Shown here one piece after another: positions 45,016 through 56,279 of a stretch of DNA of 64,000 nucleotides. Location: contig NZ_CP107799.1 of NCBI RefSeq assembly GCF_041431135.1, forward strand, positions 1,674,001 to 1,738,000, read 5' to 3'. The stretch's first letter is position 1; every line of letters begins with the position of its first letter. Origin of the DNA: Streptomyces sp. NBC_00554 (lineage in GTDB: Bacteria; Actinomycetota; Actinomycetes; Streptomycetales; Streptomycetaceae). The notes under the pieces are model-generated. The model was not told the origin of the DNA, did no database searches, and saw only the letters and a program-made list of their open reading frames with translations. Both the position numbers and the translations under genes were made by a program.

Positions 45016-45924
45016 TCAGGCGCCGCAGGACCGGAGGAACTTGCGGGTGCGCACCGCGATCGGCAGCGGCTTGTCCGGCTCGCACGGGTACATGTCCTGC
45101 TCGACGATCGCGAACAGCTCGACGCCCAGCCGCTGCGCCGCGACCAGCACCGGCTCCAACTCCGGTACGCCGGAAGGCGGTTCGCACATCACTCCGCGCT
45201 GTACGGCCGGACCGAAGGGAACCTCGTTCTTGACGACGTCGGCGAGGATCTCCGGGTCGACCTGCTTGAGGTGCAGATAGCCGATGCGTTCGCCGTACGT
45301 CTCGATCAGCTTGACGCTGTCGCCGCCGCAGTAGGCGTAGTGCCCCGTGTCCAGGCAGAGGTTGACGAGTTCGGAGTCGGTCGAGTCGAGGAAGCGCTCG
45401 ACGTGGTCCTCCGTGTCGATGTGGGTGTCCGCGTGCGGGTGGACGACGATGTCGAGACCGTACGTCTCCTTGACCTCGTGTCCGAGGCGTTCCATGCCCT
45501 TGGTGAGGTGGGCCCACTGCTCGCCGGTCAGCTCCGGCGGCTCCAGGATCTCTGCGGTCTTGTCGTCCCGCCAGAAGGACGGGATGACGACCAGGTGCTT
45601 CGCGCCCATCGCCTGGGTGAGCGCGGCGACCTGGCTGACGTGCTCCCAGGTGGAGTCCCAGACGGAGTGGCCCCGGTGCAGGCCGGTGAAGACCGTGCCC
45701 GCGGAGACCTTCAGATCGCGCTTGCCGATCTCCTCGGTGAGCCGGGCCGGGTCGGTCGGCAGATAGCCGTACGGACCCAGCTCGATCCAGGGGTAGCCGG
45801 CCTCGGCAACCTCGTCCAAGAAGCGCTGCCACGGCACCTGTTGGGGATCGTCGGGGAACCAGACACCCCAGGAGTCCGGGGCGGAGCCGACCCGGATGCG
45901 GTCCAGAGAGGGACGGTCGGACAT
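45016..45924 (-). CDS. iolE: IolE-like inosose dehydratase / sugar isomerase (TIM barrel)
   Basis: The 302-residue AP endonuclease 2-type TIM barrel has VGSAPDSWGVWFPDDP at the start, ELGPYGYLP, the metal-binding VVHPHADTHI and CLDTGHYAYCGGD segments and YLHLKQVDPE. This pattern fits myo-inosose-2 dehydratase, the second step of inositol catabolism (scyllo-inosose to diketo-deoxy-inositol), though isomerases of the IolI/IolH type share the fold. The ATG at 45924 is one base after the ABC ATPase stop. It is co-transcribed with the sugar importer genes. Confidence 0.8.
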   Translation of the reverse strand: MSDRPSLDRIRVGSAPDSWGVWFPDDPQQVPWQRFLDEVAEAGYPWIELGPYGYLPTDPARLTEEIGKRDLKVSAGTVFTGLHRGHSVWDSTWEHVSQVAALTQAMGAKHLVVIPSFWRDDKTAEILEPPELTGEQWAHLTKGMERLGHEVKETYGLDIVVHPHADTHIDTEDHVERFLDSTDSELVNLCLDTGHYAYCGGDSVKLIETYGERIGYLHLKQVDPEILADVVKNEVPFGPAVQRGVMCEPPSGVPELEPVLVAAQRLGVELFAIVEQDMYPCEPDKPLPIAVRTRKFLRSCGA

Positions 45925-45925
45925 G

Positions 45926-46849
45926 TCAGGAGGTCCCTTCGGGGGAAGCGGTCGCCGGAGCCTTGAGGTCCTTCACCTCGGGCAGCTCCTCGACATCGAC
46001 GCCGCGGACTTGGGCCAACTCGTGCTTGAGTGCGGCGAGTTCGGTGCCGCCGGCCATGTGGTTGGTGAGTTCTTCGAGGGTGATTTCGCTGCGTTCGGCG
46101 GAGAGTTCGAGGGTGCCCAGGCGCAGGACGCTGAAGTGGTCGCCGACCATGTACGCGTGGTGCGGGTTGTGGGTGATGAAGATGACGCCGAGGCCGCGGT
46201 CGCGGGCGGCGGCGACGTACTTCAGCACCACGCCGGACTGCTTCACACCCAGCGCCGCGGTCGGCTCGTCCAGGATCAACACCCGGGCGCCGAAGTAGAC
46301 GGCGCGGGCGATGGCGACGCACTGGCGCTGGCCGCCGGAGAGGGTGCCGATGGGCTGTTCCAGGTTGTCCAGGATGATGCCCATGTTGCGGAGCTCCTGG
46401 TCCGCGGTCTTCTTCATCTTCTCGATGTCGAGACGGCGGACGGGCCAGGGGCCCTTGGTCATCTCGGAGCCGAGGAAGAAGTTCCGCCATACCGGCATCA
46501 GCGGGACGGTCGCGAGGTCCTGGTAGACGGTGGCGATGCCCTTGTCGAGGGCCTGGCGGGGGGTGGTGAAGTGCACCGGTTGGCCGTCGACGAGGAACTC
46601 GCCCTCGGTGTGCTGGTGCAGCCCGGAGATGATTTTGATCAGGGTGGACTTGCCGGCGCCGTTGTCGCCGAGCACGCAGGTGACCTGGCTGGGGCGGACG
46701 GCGAGGTCCACGCCGTGCAGGGCGCGGACGTTGCCGTAGGACTTGCCGGCGTTGCGCAGCTGGACGAGGGGGGCATCCCCGTCCTGGTCCTGGGGCGCGG
46801 TGTCCTGGAGGATGGCGCCGTGGGTGCCGGATCCGTTGGAGTTCGTCAT
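45926..46849 (-). CDS. Sugar/inositol ABC transporter ATP-binding protein
   Basis: The 307-residue ATPase of the carbohydrate-uptake CUT2 class has Walker [11 protein letters not shown]-loop [16 protein letters not shown], signature [14 protein letters not shown] and Walker [16 protein letters not shown]2 ATPases are usually two fused copies; this one is a single copy with a charged tail, as in many actinobacterial ribose/inositol systems. The ATG at 46849 has GGAGG at good distance, 5 nt after the permease stop. It pairs with the permease and binding protein genes upstream. Confidence 0.92.
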   Translation of the reverse strand: MTNSNGSGTHGAILQDTAPQDQDGDAPLVQLRNAGKSYGNVRALHGVDLAVRPSQVTCVLGDNGAGKSTLIKIISGLHQHTEGEFLVDGQPVHFTTPRQALDKGIATVYQDLATVPLMPVWRNFFLGSEMTKGPWPVRRLDIEKMKKTADQELRNMGIILDNLEQPIGTLSGGQRQCVAIARAVYFGARVLILDEPTAALGVKQSGVVLKYVAAARDRGLGVIFITHNPHHAYMVGDHFSVLRLGTLELSAERSEITLEELTNHMAGGTELAALKHELAQVRGVDVEELPEVKDLKAPATASPEGTS

Positions 46850-46854
46850 TGCGG

Positions 46855-47931
46855 TTACCTCCGGGTCGCGGTGCGCTGGACCCACAAGTTGATGAGGACG
46901 GCGCCCAGCAGCATCACGCCGAGGAAGGCCTTGAACCAGTCGGGGTTCCAGCCGGCGTAGACGATGCCCTGCTGCACCATGCCGAACATGAAGGCGCCGA
47001 AGACCGGACCGATCGCGGAGCCGGCGCCGCCGGTGAGCAGGCAGCCGCCGATCACGGCCGCGGAGATGTAGATCAGTTCCTGGCCCACGCCCTCGCCGGA
47101 CTGCACGGTGTTGAAGGAGAACAGCTGGTGCATGCCGATGAACCAGGCACCGAAGCCGACCAGCATGAACAGCGAGATCTTGGTGAAGGCGACCGGGACA
47201 CCCACCGCACGGGCCGAGTCCTTGTTGCCGCCGACCGCGAAGACCCAGTTGCCGTACTTGGTGCGCAGCAGCACCCAGGTCGCGATCGCGGCGAAGACCA
47301 GCCACCAGATGATGGTGATCTTCACCTGGACGCCGCCGACGTCGAAGGAGGAGGCGAAGACCTTCTTGGCCTGGTCGAAACCGTCCATGCTGCTGATGTC
47401 GTCGGTCGCCACATTGCCGGTGACCAGCTTGGTCACGGCCAGGTTGACGCCCTGCAGGATCAGGAAACTGCCCAGGGTGACCAGGAAGGACGGCAGGCCG
47501 GTCTTGACCACCAGCCAGCCATTGAGGAACCCGATCCCCAGCGACACCACCAGGGCGGCGATCACACCGACCCACACGTTCATGCTCAGCTGGTAGGCAA
47601 GCATGCTCGCGGTGAGCGCCGAGGTGATCACCGCGACACCGGCGGACAGGTCGAACTCCCCGCCGATCATGAGCAGCGCGACGGGCAGGGCCATGATGCC
47701 GATGGTCGACGACCCGTACAGGACGTTCGCCATCGAGCTGGCCTCGCGCACCGGCGGCGCCGAGATCAGGAAGAACACATAGACCGCGGCGGCGCCGAGG
47801 AAGACACCCACCTCCGGCCGGGCCAACAACCTGATCGCCAGAGGACGTTGCGCGGTCCGGCCATCGGTCTGCTTCGGGCCGGAGGCCGGCGGTGTGGTCA
47901 CCGCCGGCTCGGCATGCTGGGTCATGCTCAT
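46855..47931 (-). CDS. Sugar/inositol ABC transporter permease (CUT2, RbsC-like)
   Basis: The 358-residue membrane protein has multiple hydrophobic helices and the RbsC-family motifs [17 protein letters not shown] and [14 protein letters not shown], followed by the EAA-like region. It forms the channel for the CUT2-type importer. The ATG at 47931 overlaps the binding-protein stop (TGATG); GTG 47934 is nearly equivalent. The stop is TAA, the less common choice here. Confidence 0.92.
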   Translation of the reverse strand: MSMTQHAEPAVTTPPASGPKQTDGRTAQRPLAIRLLARPEVGVFLGAAAVYVFFLISAPPVREASSMANVLYGSSTIGIMALPVALLMIGGEFDLSAGVAVITSALTASMLAYQLSMNVWVGVIAALVVSLGIGFLNGWLVVKTGLPSFLVTLGSFLILQGVNLAVTKLVTGNVATDDISSMDGFDQAKKVFASSFDVGGVQVKITIIWWLVFAAIATWVLLRTKYGNWVFAVGGNKDSARAVGVPVAFTKISLFMLVGFGAWFIGMHQLFSFNTVQSGEGVGQELIYISAAVIGGCLLTGGAGSAIGPVFGAFMFGMVQQGIVYAGWNPDWFKAFLGVMLLGAVLINLWVQRTATRR

Positions 47932-48950
47932 CACCGGGTTCCGTTGGCCGCGAACTTGGCGACGCTTTCGACGTTGGTCTTGTCGACGAAGGCCGGTCCG
48001 GTCAGCACGGGCTGCTCACCGCCGCCGCTGTAGTTGCCGTTGTTCTTGTAGAGCCACAGCGAGTCGACCGCCAAGTAGCCCTGGAGGTAGGGCTGCTGGT
48101 CCACGGCGAAGTCGATGGTGCCCTTGCTGATGGCTCCCGTCAGGTCCTTGTTGAGGTCGAAGGTGGCGATCTTCGCGCTGCTGCCCGCGTCGGACACCGA
48201 CTGCACGGCGGTCAGTGCGAACGGGGCGCCCAGGGTGACCACGTAGTCGATGGCCTTGTCCTGCGTGAGCTTGGCGGTGATCGTCGACTTCACGGACGGC
48301 ATGTCGGTGCCGTTGACGTTCAGCGTCTCGACGGTGCCGTTGAACGTCTTCTTCACGCCGTCGCAACGCTGGGTCAGGCCGATGTTGCCCTGCTCCTGGA
48401 TGACACAGACGGCCTTCTTGGAGCCGAGCGTGTTCAGCCGGTTGCCGAGCGCCTCGCCGGCGACGGTCTCGTCCTGGCCGAAGAACTCCAGCAGGCCGAG
48501 GCTCTTCCAGTCACTGAGACCGGAGTTGAGGCCGACCACGGGTATGTTCGCGGCCTTCGCCTTGCTCACGACGTCCTTCAGGGCGTCCGGCTTGGCGAGG
48601 GTGATCGCGATGCCGTCGACCTTCTGGTCGATCGCGTTCTGCACCAGGTTGGCCTGGTTGCCCGCGTTCGGGTCGGCGGAGTAGATGAGCTTGATGTTGT
48701 CCTTGGCCGCTGCGGCCTCGGCGCCCTTGCGGACGATGTCCCAGAACGTGTCGCCGGGCGCCTGGTGCGTGACCAGGGCGACCGTCATACGCGGGGTGGT
48801 GGCCTTGCCCGCGGAGGCGCCGTCGGCGCTTTCCTCGGACTTCTTGCCGCCCGAGCTGCTGGAGCAGCCAGCGAGGGTCAGGGCCGCTGCCGCGGCCACG
48901 GCTACGAAGGGGGCCATTCTGCGGGAGCGGGTCTGAGAAGAGCGGTCCAT
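47931..48950 (-). CDS. Lipoprotein sugar/inositol-binding protein
   Basis: The 339-residue Sec lipoprotein has a basic N-region and a hydrophobic core ending at the lipobox LAGC (Cys near residue 29), then a Ser/Gly linker. The mature domain is a type I sugar-binding protein of the ribose/inositol class ([38 protein letters not shown]). It is the first gene of the minus-strand importer operon, divergent from iolC. Substrate inferred as myo-inositol or an isomer from the surrounding catabolic genes. Confidence 0.9.
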   Translation of the reverse strand: MDRSSQTRSRRMAPFVAVAAAAALTLAGCSSSSGGKKSEESADGASAGKATTPRMTVALVTHQAPGDTFWDIVRKGAEAAAAKDNIKLIYSADPNAGNQANLVQNAIDQKVDGIAITLAKPDALKDVVSKAKAANIPVVGLNSGLSDWKSLGLLEFFGQDETVAGEALGNRLNTLGSKKAVCVIQEQGNIGLTQRCDGVKKTFNGTVETLNVNGTDMPSVKSTITAKLTQDKAIDYVVTLGAPFALTAVQSVSDAGSSAKIATFDLNKDLTGAISKGTIDFAVDQQPYLQGYLAVDSLWLYKNNGNYSGGGEQPVLTGPAFVDKTNVESVAKFAANGTR

Positions 48951-49242
48951 CTTTCCTGCACCTCACTGTGCTACGGGGGAAATGGAGCACGGATCACGAG
49001 GATCCGGGGGCCCGGGATCTGCGGAGATTCGGGTCGTGTGCGGCGAAAAAGAAGCTGTTGCGCTGGGACGGAATCCAATCCCTGGGCGCGCCCGCTGTCA
49101 ATACTTTGTTAAGACATCATTTCACAAGCAGGTCCGAATGTAAGTACAAACTATTGACATCGTCGCCCTCCGAGACCTACACCTGAGAGGCGGCAAGCCC
49201 CCTGGGACCCGCACACCCCCAGCAGCCCGAGGAGCGTCGCGC
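48951..49242. promoter_or_regulatory. Divergent promoter region, importer operon / iol operon
   Basis: An AT-rich 292-bp region holds outward promoter elements. On the plus strand TTGACA (49154-49159) lies 18 bp from TACACC (49178-49183), giving a plausible start just before iolC. On the minus strand TTGACA (plus 49096-49101) faces the importer operon. Between them is TGTTAAGACA at 49107-49116, whose reverse complement TGTCTTAACA fits the IolR-type consensus seen at 40417. An imperfect inverted repeat (TACTTTGT ... ACAAACTA, 49103-49153) spans the same region. Confidence 0.6.
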
Positions 49243-50223
49243 ATGGCCGAGTCAGCCCAGTCCTTCGATCTGATCACTATGGGCCGCATCGGGGTCGATC
49301 TCTACCCCCTCCAGGCCGGCGTGCCCCTGGAGCGGGTGGAGACCTTCGGTAAATTCCTCGGAGGTTCGGCCACCAACGTGGCGGTCGCGGCCGCCCGGCT
49401 CGGCCGCAGCACCGCGGTGATCACCCGCACCGGCGACGACCCCTTCGGCGTCTATCTGCACCAGGCGCTCAGGGAGTTCGGCGTGGACGACCGCTGGGTC
49501 ACGCCGGTCGCCGAGTACCCGACCCCGGTCACGTTCTGCGAGATCTTCCCGCCGGACGACTTCCCGCTGTACTTCTACCGGCAGCCCAAGGCGCCCGACC
49601 TGGAGATTCGCACCGAGGAGCTGGACTACTTCGCGATCCGCACGGCCCGGGTCTTCTGGATCACCGGCACCGGTCTGAGCGAGGAGCCGAGCCGCTCGGC
49701 GACGCTCGCCGCCCTCAAGGCGCGCGACAAGGCGGGCACTACGGTCTTCGACCTCGACTGGCGTCCGATGTTCTGGAAGGACCCGGAGGAGGCCCGCCCC
49801 TACTACGCCGAAGCGCTGCGTCACGCGACGGTCGCGGTGGGCAACCTCGACGAGTGCGAGATCGCCACCGGCGTCCGCGAGCCCCGCGCCTGCGCCGAGG
49901 CGCTCCTTGACGCGGGCGTGGAACTCGCCGTCGTCAAACAGGGCCCCAAGGGCGTCCTGGCCATGCACCGCGACGGCAGGACCGCCGAGGTGCCGCCGGT
50001 CCCGGTCGAGGTGCTCAACGGCCTCGGTGCGGGCGACGCGTTCGGCGGCTCGCTGTGCCACGGACTGCTGTCCGGCTGGGAGTTGGAGAAAACCATGCGG
50101 TACGCCAACGCGGCCGGCGCCCTCGTCGCCTCCAGGCTCGCCTGCTCCTCCGCGATGCCGACCGAGTCCGAGGTCGAGGACCTGCTAGCAGGCGCCGCGG
50201 TGGGCGCCCGAGCGGCCGGCTGA
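49243..50223 (+). CDS. iolC: 5-dehydro-2-deoxygluconokinase
   Basis: The 326-residue PfkB-family sugar kinase has the substrate segment FLGGSATNVAVAAARLG and the catalytic C-terminal signature NGLGAGDAFGGSLCHG with the catalytic Asp. It phosphorylates 5-dehydro-2-deoxy-D-gluconate in inositol catabolism. The assignment rests on strong resemblance plus the iolB, iolD and mmsA genes following in the same operon. GAGGAGC precedes the ATG at 49243. Confidence 0.93.
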   Translation: MAESAQSFDLITMGRIGVDLYPLQAGVPLERVETFGKFLGGSATNVAVAAARLGRSTAVITRTGDDPFGVYLHQALREFGVDDRWVTPVAEYPTPVTFCEIFPPDDFPLYFYRQPKAPDLEIRTEELDYFAIRTARVFWITGTGLSEEPSRSATLAALKARDKAGTTVFDLDWRPMFWKDPEEARPYYAEALRHATVAVGNLDECEIATGVREPRACAEALLDAGVELAVVKQGPKGVLAMHRDGRTAEVPPVPVEVLNGLGAGDAFGGSLCHGLLSGWELEKTMRYANAAGALVASRLACSSAMPTESEVEDLLAGAAVGARAAG

Positions 50224-50274
50224 GCACGCCGTGGAGTACGCGGCCGAACGAGCCATCCCTGAACGGAGTTTCTC

Positions 50275-51153
50275 TTGAGCATCAGCATCCCCGACCTGGT
50301 CACGGTCAGAGCCCGGCATCCGGAGGCCGTCGCCGAGGCGGCCGCCCGCCGGGTGCGCCGCCCGCTGCTCGGTGACAGCGGCCGGCTGATGATCGTGGCC
50401 GCCGACCATCCGGCGCGCGGCGCCCTCGGCGTCGGCGACCGCCGCACCGCCATGGCGAACCGGGCCGACCTGCTGGAGCGCCTGTGCATCGCGCTGTCCC
50501 GGCCGGGCGTCGACGGGGTGCTGGCGACCGCCGACATCCTGGAGGATCTTCTCCTGCTCGGGGTCCTCGACGGCAAGGTCGTGATGGGCTCGATGAACCG
50601 TGGCGGCCTGGCCGGCGCGTCCTTCGAGATGGACGACCGGTTCACCGGCCACCGCGCCGAGGACATCGCCCGGCTCCGCTTCGACGCGGGCAAGCTGCTG
50701 CTCCGTATCGACTACGACGACCCGGGCTCGCTGACCACCCTGGAGTCCACCGCCCGGGCCATCGACGACATGGCGGCACGCCAACTCCCGCTGTTCGTCG
50801 AACCGTTCATCTCCCGCCGGGTCGACGGCGCGGTCCGCAACGACCTGTCCGCCGAGGCCGTGATCCGCTCCATCGCCATCTCCTCGGGACTGGGCGGCAC
50901 CTCCGCCTACACCTGGCTGAAACTCCCCGTCACCCACGACCCGGACGACATGGCCGAGGTACTGGAGACGTCGACTCTGCCCACCGTCCTCCTCGGCGGC
51001 GAGGTCGGGGACGACCAGGAGGGCGCGTACGAGAAGTGGCGCAAGGCGCTGCGCCTGCCCACCGTCCAGGGCCTGGTCGTCGGCCGCTCCCTGCTGTACC
51101 CCGCCGAGGGCAGCGTGGCGACGGCGGTGGACACGGCCGTGGGTCTGTTGTGA
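50275..51153 (+). CDS. Cgl0158-type (beta/alpha)8-barrel aldolase-like protein, iol operon
   Basis: The 292-residue TIM-barrel protein resembles deoxyribose-phosphate/IolJ-type aldolases in actinobacterial iol operons (VAADHPARGALGVGDR, GVLATADILEDLLLLG, MGSMNRGG, LLGGEVGDD). In Bacillus the 2-deoxy-5-keto-gluconate 6-phosphate is cleaved by IolJ; no class II IolJ-like gene is seen here, so this protein may do that job. A TTG at 50275 preceded by GGAG is the start. It lies between iolC and iolB. Confidence 0.78.
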   Translation: MSISIPDLVTVRARHPEAVAEAAARRVRRPLLGDSGRLMIVAADHPARGALGVGDRRTAMANRADLLERLCIALSRPGVDGVLATADILEDLLLLGVLDGKVVMGSMNRGGLAGASFEMDDRFTGHRAEDIARLRFDAGKLLLRIDYDDPGSLTTLESTARAIDDMAARQLPLFVEPFISRRVDGAVRNDLSAEAVIRSIAISSGLGGTSAYTWLKLPVTHDPDDMAEVLETSTLPTVLLGGEVGDDQEGAYEKWRKALRLPTVQGLVVGRSLLYPAEGSVATAVDTAVGLL

Positions 51154-51167
51154 ACCGGAGGCACACG

Positions 51168-52064
51168 ATGACCAGTGCGTATCACCTTCCCGCCGGCAAG
51201 GCCCTGGGCGGCCCCTACGTCGTGGACGTCACCCCCGAGTCCGCCGTCTGGGGCTACTCCAGCCTGCGGATCCTGGAGCTGCCGCCCGGCGGCGGGCACA
51301 CCTTCGACACGGCCGACAGCGAGTGGATCGTGCTGCCGCTGAGCGGCGCCTGCACCGTCGCCGCCGACGACGACCTCGGTCACGAGACCTTCCAACTACA
51401 GGGCCGCGACAGCGTGTTCACCGGCGTCAGCGACTTCGCGTACGTCCCACGGGATTCCCGTACGACGATCTCGTCGACCGGCGGCGGACGCTTCGCCCTC
51501 ACCGGCGCGCGCTGCACCCGCCGGCTGCCCGCCCGCTACGGCCCGGCCTCGTCGGTGCCGGTGGAGCTGCGCGGCACCGGCAACAGCTCCCGCCAGGTCA
51601 ACAACTTCGGCGCGGCAGGGGTCTTCGAGTGCGACAAGCTCATCGCCGTCGAGGTGATCACCCCGGGCGGCAACTGGTCGTCCTTCCCGCCGCACAAGCA
51701 CGACGAGCACCGGCCCGGCGAGGAGTCCGTCCTCGAGGAGATCTACTACTTCGAGTTCGCCGACCACGAGGGCACACCCGGCCTCGGCTACCAGCGCGTC
51801 TCCCCGTCCGGGCAGGGCCGTAACACCGATGTCCTGGCCGAAGTGCGCGGCGGCGACGTCGTGTTGATCCCCGACGGCTGGCACGGGCCCTCGATGGCCG
51901 TGCCGGGCCACCACATGTACTACCTCAACGTCATGGCGGGTCCCGAGGACGAACGCTCCTGGCTGATCTGCGACCACCCCGATCACGCCTGGGTCCGCGA
52001 CACCTGGCCCGAGCAGCCCGTCGACCCCCGCCTCCCCCTCTACACGGCACCGGAGAAGTCCTGA
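51168..52064 (+). CDS. iolB: 5-deoxy-glucuronate isomerase
   Basis: The 298-residue bicupin protein has the iolB hallmarks: SSFPPHKHDEHRPGEESVLEEIYYFEF with the metal-binding His/Glu set, and HHMYYLNVMAGP near the end. It isomerises 5-deoxy-D-glucuronate to 5-dehydro-2-deoxygluconate. The ATG at 51168 has GGAGG upstream and its stop overlaps the iolD ATG (TGATG), a clear co-translated pair. Confidence 0.95.
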   Translation: MTSAYHLPAGKALGGPYVVDVTPESAVWGYSSLRILELPPGGGHTFDTADSEWIVLPLSGACTVAADDDLGHETFQLQGRDSVFTGVSDFAYVPRDSRTTISSTGGGRFALTGARCTRRLPARYGPASSVPVELRGTGNSSRQVNNFGAAGVFECDKLIAVEVITPGGNWSSFPPHKHDEHRPGEESVLEEIYYFEFADHEGTPGLGYQRVSPSGQGRNTDVLAEVRGGDVVLIPDGWHGPSMAVPGHHMYYLNVMAGPEDERSWLICDHPDHAWVRDTWPEQPVDPRLPLYTAPEKS

Positions 52065-53941
52065 TGAGCACCCCCACCCGCCGTCTGACCGTCGCCCAGG
52101 CCCTGGTGCGCTTCCTGTCGGCGCAGTACAGCGAGCGCGACGGCGTGCGGCACCGGCTGATCGCCGGTACCTGGGGCATCTTCGGCCACGGCAATGTGGC
52201 GGGCATCGGCCAGGCGCTCCTGGAAGCAGGCGAGGAGGCGATGCCGTTCCACCAGGGCCGCAACGAGCAGGCCATGGTGCACGCGGCGGTCGGCTACGCC
52301 CGCCAGCTCGACCGGCTGTCCGCGCAGGCGGTCACCACGTCCATCGGACCGGGCGCCACCAACCTCGTCACGGGGGCCGCGCTTGCCACGGTCAACCGGC
52401 TGCCGGTGCTCCTGCTGCCCGGCGACTACTTCGCCACGCGCGCCGCCGACCCGCTCCTCCAGCAGCTGGAGCACCCGGTCGAGGCGGACCTGTCGGTCAA
52501 CGACACGCTGCGCCCGGTGTCCCGCTACTACGACCGGATCACGCGCCCCGAGGCCCTGATCCCGTCCGCCCTGAACGCCATGCGCGTGCTCGCCGACCCG
52601 GTCGAGACCGGAGCCGTGACTCTCGCGCTGCCGCAGGACGTTCAGGCCGAGGCGTACGACTGGCCGGAGGAGTTCTTCGCCGACCGCGTGTGGCACGTAC
52701 GGCGTCCCGCGGCCGACCCGTTCGAGCTGGCGGAGGCGGTGGCGGCGATCCGGGCCGCCGAGCGCCCGCTGATCGTCGCGGGCGGCGGGATCCACCACAG
52801 CCGTGCCGAGGAGGCGCTGAAGGCCCTGGTGGACGCCACCGGCATCCCCGTCGCGTCGACCCAGGCGGGCAAGGGCTCACTGCGGTACGACGATCCGGCG
52901 GATCTGGGCGGTATCGGCCACACCGGTACGGCCGTCAGCGACGACATCGCGCGCACCGCGGACCTGGTCATCGGCGTCGGCACCCGCTACACGGACTTCA
53001 CCACCGCGTCCAACACCCTCTTCCAGAACCCGGACGCCCGGTTCGTCAACCTCAACATCGCCGCGTTCGACGCCCACAAGCTGTCGGCGCGTCCGCTCGT
53101 CTGCGACGCGAGGGCGGGGCTCACAGCGTTGACGGAGGCGCTGACCGGCCACCGTGTGAACTCGGTTTACGAGGCCGAGTACCGCACCGGCAAGGAGCGT
53201 TGGGAGCAGGTTGTCGACGCCGCTTTCACCGCCGACGACGAGAACGCCGTACCGACCCAGACCCAGCTGCTCGGCGCCCTCGACGCGGTCGTGGGCGACG
53301 AGGACGTGGTGATCAACGCGGCCGGTTCGCTCCCGGGCGACCTGCACAAGCTGTGGCGGGCGCGCAGCCGTCGCCAGTACCACCTGGAGTACGGCTACTC
53401 CTGCATGGGCTACGAGATCCCGGCCGGCATCGGCGTCCAGCAGGCCGCCCCGAACACACCTGTCTGGTCGCTGGTCGGCGACGGCACCTACCTGATGATG
53501 CCGACCGAGATCGTCACCGCCGTCCAGGAGGGCCTGCCCGTCAACCTGGTGCTGATCCAGAACCACGGCTACGCCTCCATCGGCGGCCTCTCCGAGTCGG
53601 TCGGCGGCGAGCGCTTCGGCACCGCCTACCGCTACCGGGCCGCCGACGGCACCTTCTCCGGTGCCCCCCTGCCGGTCGACCTCGCCGCCAACGCGGCCAG
53701 CCTGGGCATGGACGTCCTGCGCGCCAAGACCGTGCGCGAACTGCGCGAGGCGCTTGCCACGGCCCGCGCCTCCGACCGGCCGACCTGTGTCTACGTCGAG
53801 ACCGACACCGTCACCCCGACCGCTCCCCCGGCCGAGGCCTGGTGGGACGTCCCGGTGGCCGAGGTGGCGTCCCGCGAGGCCGCGACGACCGCCCGCGAGA
53901 CCTACGACCGCCAAGTGGCCGACCGCCGCCGGCACCTCTGA
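52064..53941 (+). CDS. iolD: 3D-(3,5/4)-trihydroxycyclohexane-1,2-dione hydrolase
   Basis: The 625-residue TPP enzyme has FHQGRNEQAMVHAAVGYARQ with the catalytic Glu, the SIGPGATNLVTGAA motif and the C-terminal TPP-binding GDGTYLMMPTEIVTAV ... NHGY. This is the ring-opening enzyme of inositol catabolism, making 5-deoxy-glucuronate. The length fits the family. It is coupled to iolB upstream and followed after 26 nt by the aldehyde dehydrogenase gene. Confidence 0.95.
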   Translation: MSTPTRRLTVAQALVRFLSAQYSERDGVRHRLIAGTWGIFGHGNVAGIGQALLEAGEEAMPFHQGRNEQAMVHAAVGYARQLDRLSAQAVTTSIGPGATNLVTGAALATVNRLPVLLLPGDYFATRAADPLLQQLEHPVEADLSVNDTLRPVSRYYDRITRPEALIPSALNAMRVLADPVETGAVTLALPQDVQAEAYDWPEEFFADRVWHVRRPAADPFELAEAVAAIRAAERPLIVAGGGIHHSRAEEALKALVDATGIPVASTQAGKGSLRYDDPADLGGIGHTGTAVSDDIARTADLVIGVGTRYTDFTTASNTLFQNPDARFVNLNIAAFDAHKLSARPLVCDARAGLTALTEALTGHRVNSVYEAEYRTGKERWEQVVDAAFTADDENAVPTQTQLLGALDAVVGDEDVVINAAGSLPGDLHKLWRARSRRQYHLEYGYSCMGYEIPAGIGVQQAAPNTPVWSLVGDGTYLMMPTEIVTAVQEGLPVNLVLIQNHGYASIGGLSESVGGERFGTAYRYRAADGTFSGAPLPVDLAANAASLGMDVLRAKTVRELREALATARASDRPTCVYVETDTVTPTAPPAEAWWDVPVAEVASREAATTARETYDRQVADRRRHL

Positions 53942-53967
53942 ACTCCCCCTCCAGGAAGGCCCGCACC

Positions 53968-55461
<1,494 letters not shown>

Positions 55462-55493
55462 CCCCTGTCGACGATCCGAGAGGAGGTGCCCCC

Positions 55494-56279
55494 GTGGCCT
55501 CGACCCGTGACCGCTCTCGCGCCGTGTCCGTCTCCGCGCTCGACGCCCTGAACTTCGCGCTGAACCGCAGCAGTCCGGTGCCGTTGTACTACCAGCTCGC
55601 GCAGCAACTGGAGGCGGCGATAGAGCACGGGTCGCTCGCCCCGGGGAACCTCCTGGGCAACGAGGTCGACCTGTCCGTGCGGCTCGGCCTGTCCCGGCCC
55701 ACGGTCCGTCAGGCGATCCAGTCGCTCGTCGAGAAGGGCCTGTTGGTGCGCCGGCGCGGGGTCGGTACGCAAGTGGTGCACAGTCAGGTCAAGCGGCCGC
55801 TGGAGCTCAGCAGTCTCTACGACGACCTGGAGTCGGCCGGGCAGGGCCCCACCACGCAGGTGGTGCGCAACGAGGGCGTGCCCGCGACCCCCGATGTCGC
55901 GGCCGCCCTCGGCGTCGCGGAGGGCAGCGAGGTCACGCTCCTGGAGCGGCTGCGCTGCACGCACGGCCAGCCGGTGGCCTTCCTCTGCAACTACCTGCCC
56001 GCGAATCTGCTCGAACTCGACACCACCCAGCTGGAGTCGACCGGCCTGTACCGGATGATGCGCACCGCCGGCATCACCCTGCACAGTGCCCGCCAGACCA
56101 TCGGCGCCCGCTCGGCCACCGCCGAGGAGGCCGCCCGCCTCGACGAGAACGAGGGGACGGCGCTGCTCACCATGCAGCGCACGGCGTACGACGACACGGG
56201 CCGCGCGGTCGAGTACGGGACGCACATCTACCGTGCGTCCCGATACGCCTTCGACTTCCAGTTGCTGGTCAGGCCCTGA
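55494..56279 (+). CDS. GntR/HutC-family regulator, likely inositol regulon
   Basis: The 261-residue regulator has an N-terminal winged helix (PLYYQLAQQLEAAIEHGSL, then LGLSRPTVRQAIQSLVEKG) and a C-terminal UTRA effector domain of the HutC type. The GTG at 55494 has AGGAGG at good spacing, 32 nt after iolA, so it is read with the iol operon. By analogy with IolR of Corynebacterium it probably represses the iol and importer operons through the TGTCNTNACA sites at 40418 and 49107. Confidence 0.9.
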   Translation: MASTRDRSRAVSVSALDALNFALNRSSPVPLYYQLAQQLEAAIEHGSLAPGNLLGNEVDLSVRLGLSRPTVRQAIQSLVEKGLLVRRRGVGTQVVHSQVKRPLELSSLYDDLESAGQGPTTQVVRNEGVPATPDVAAALGVAEGSEVTLLERLRCTHGQPVAFLCNYLPANLLELDTTQLESTGLYRMMRTAGITLHSARQTIGARSATAEEAARLDENEGTALLTMQRTAYDDTGRAVEYGTHIYRASRYAFDFQLLVRP

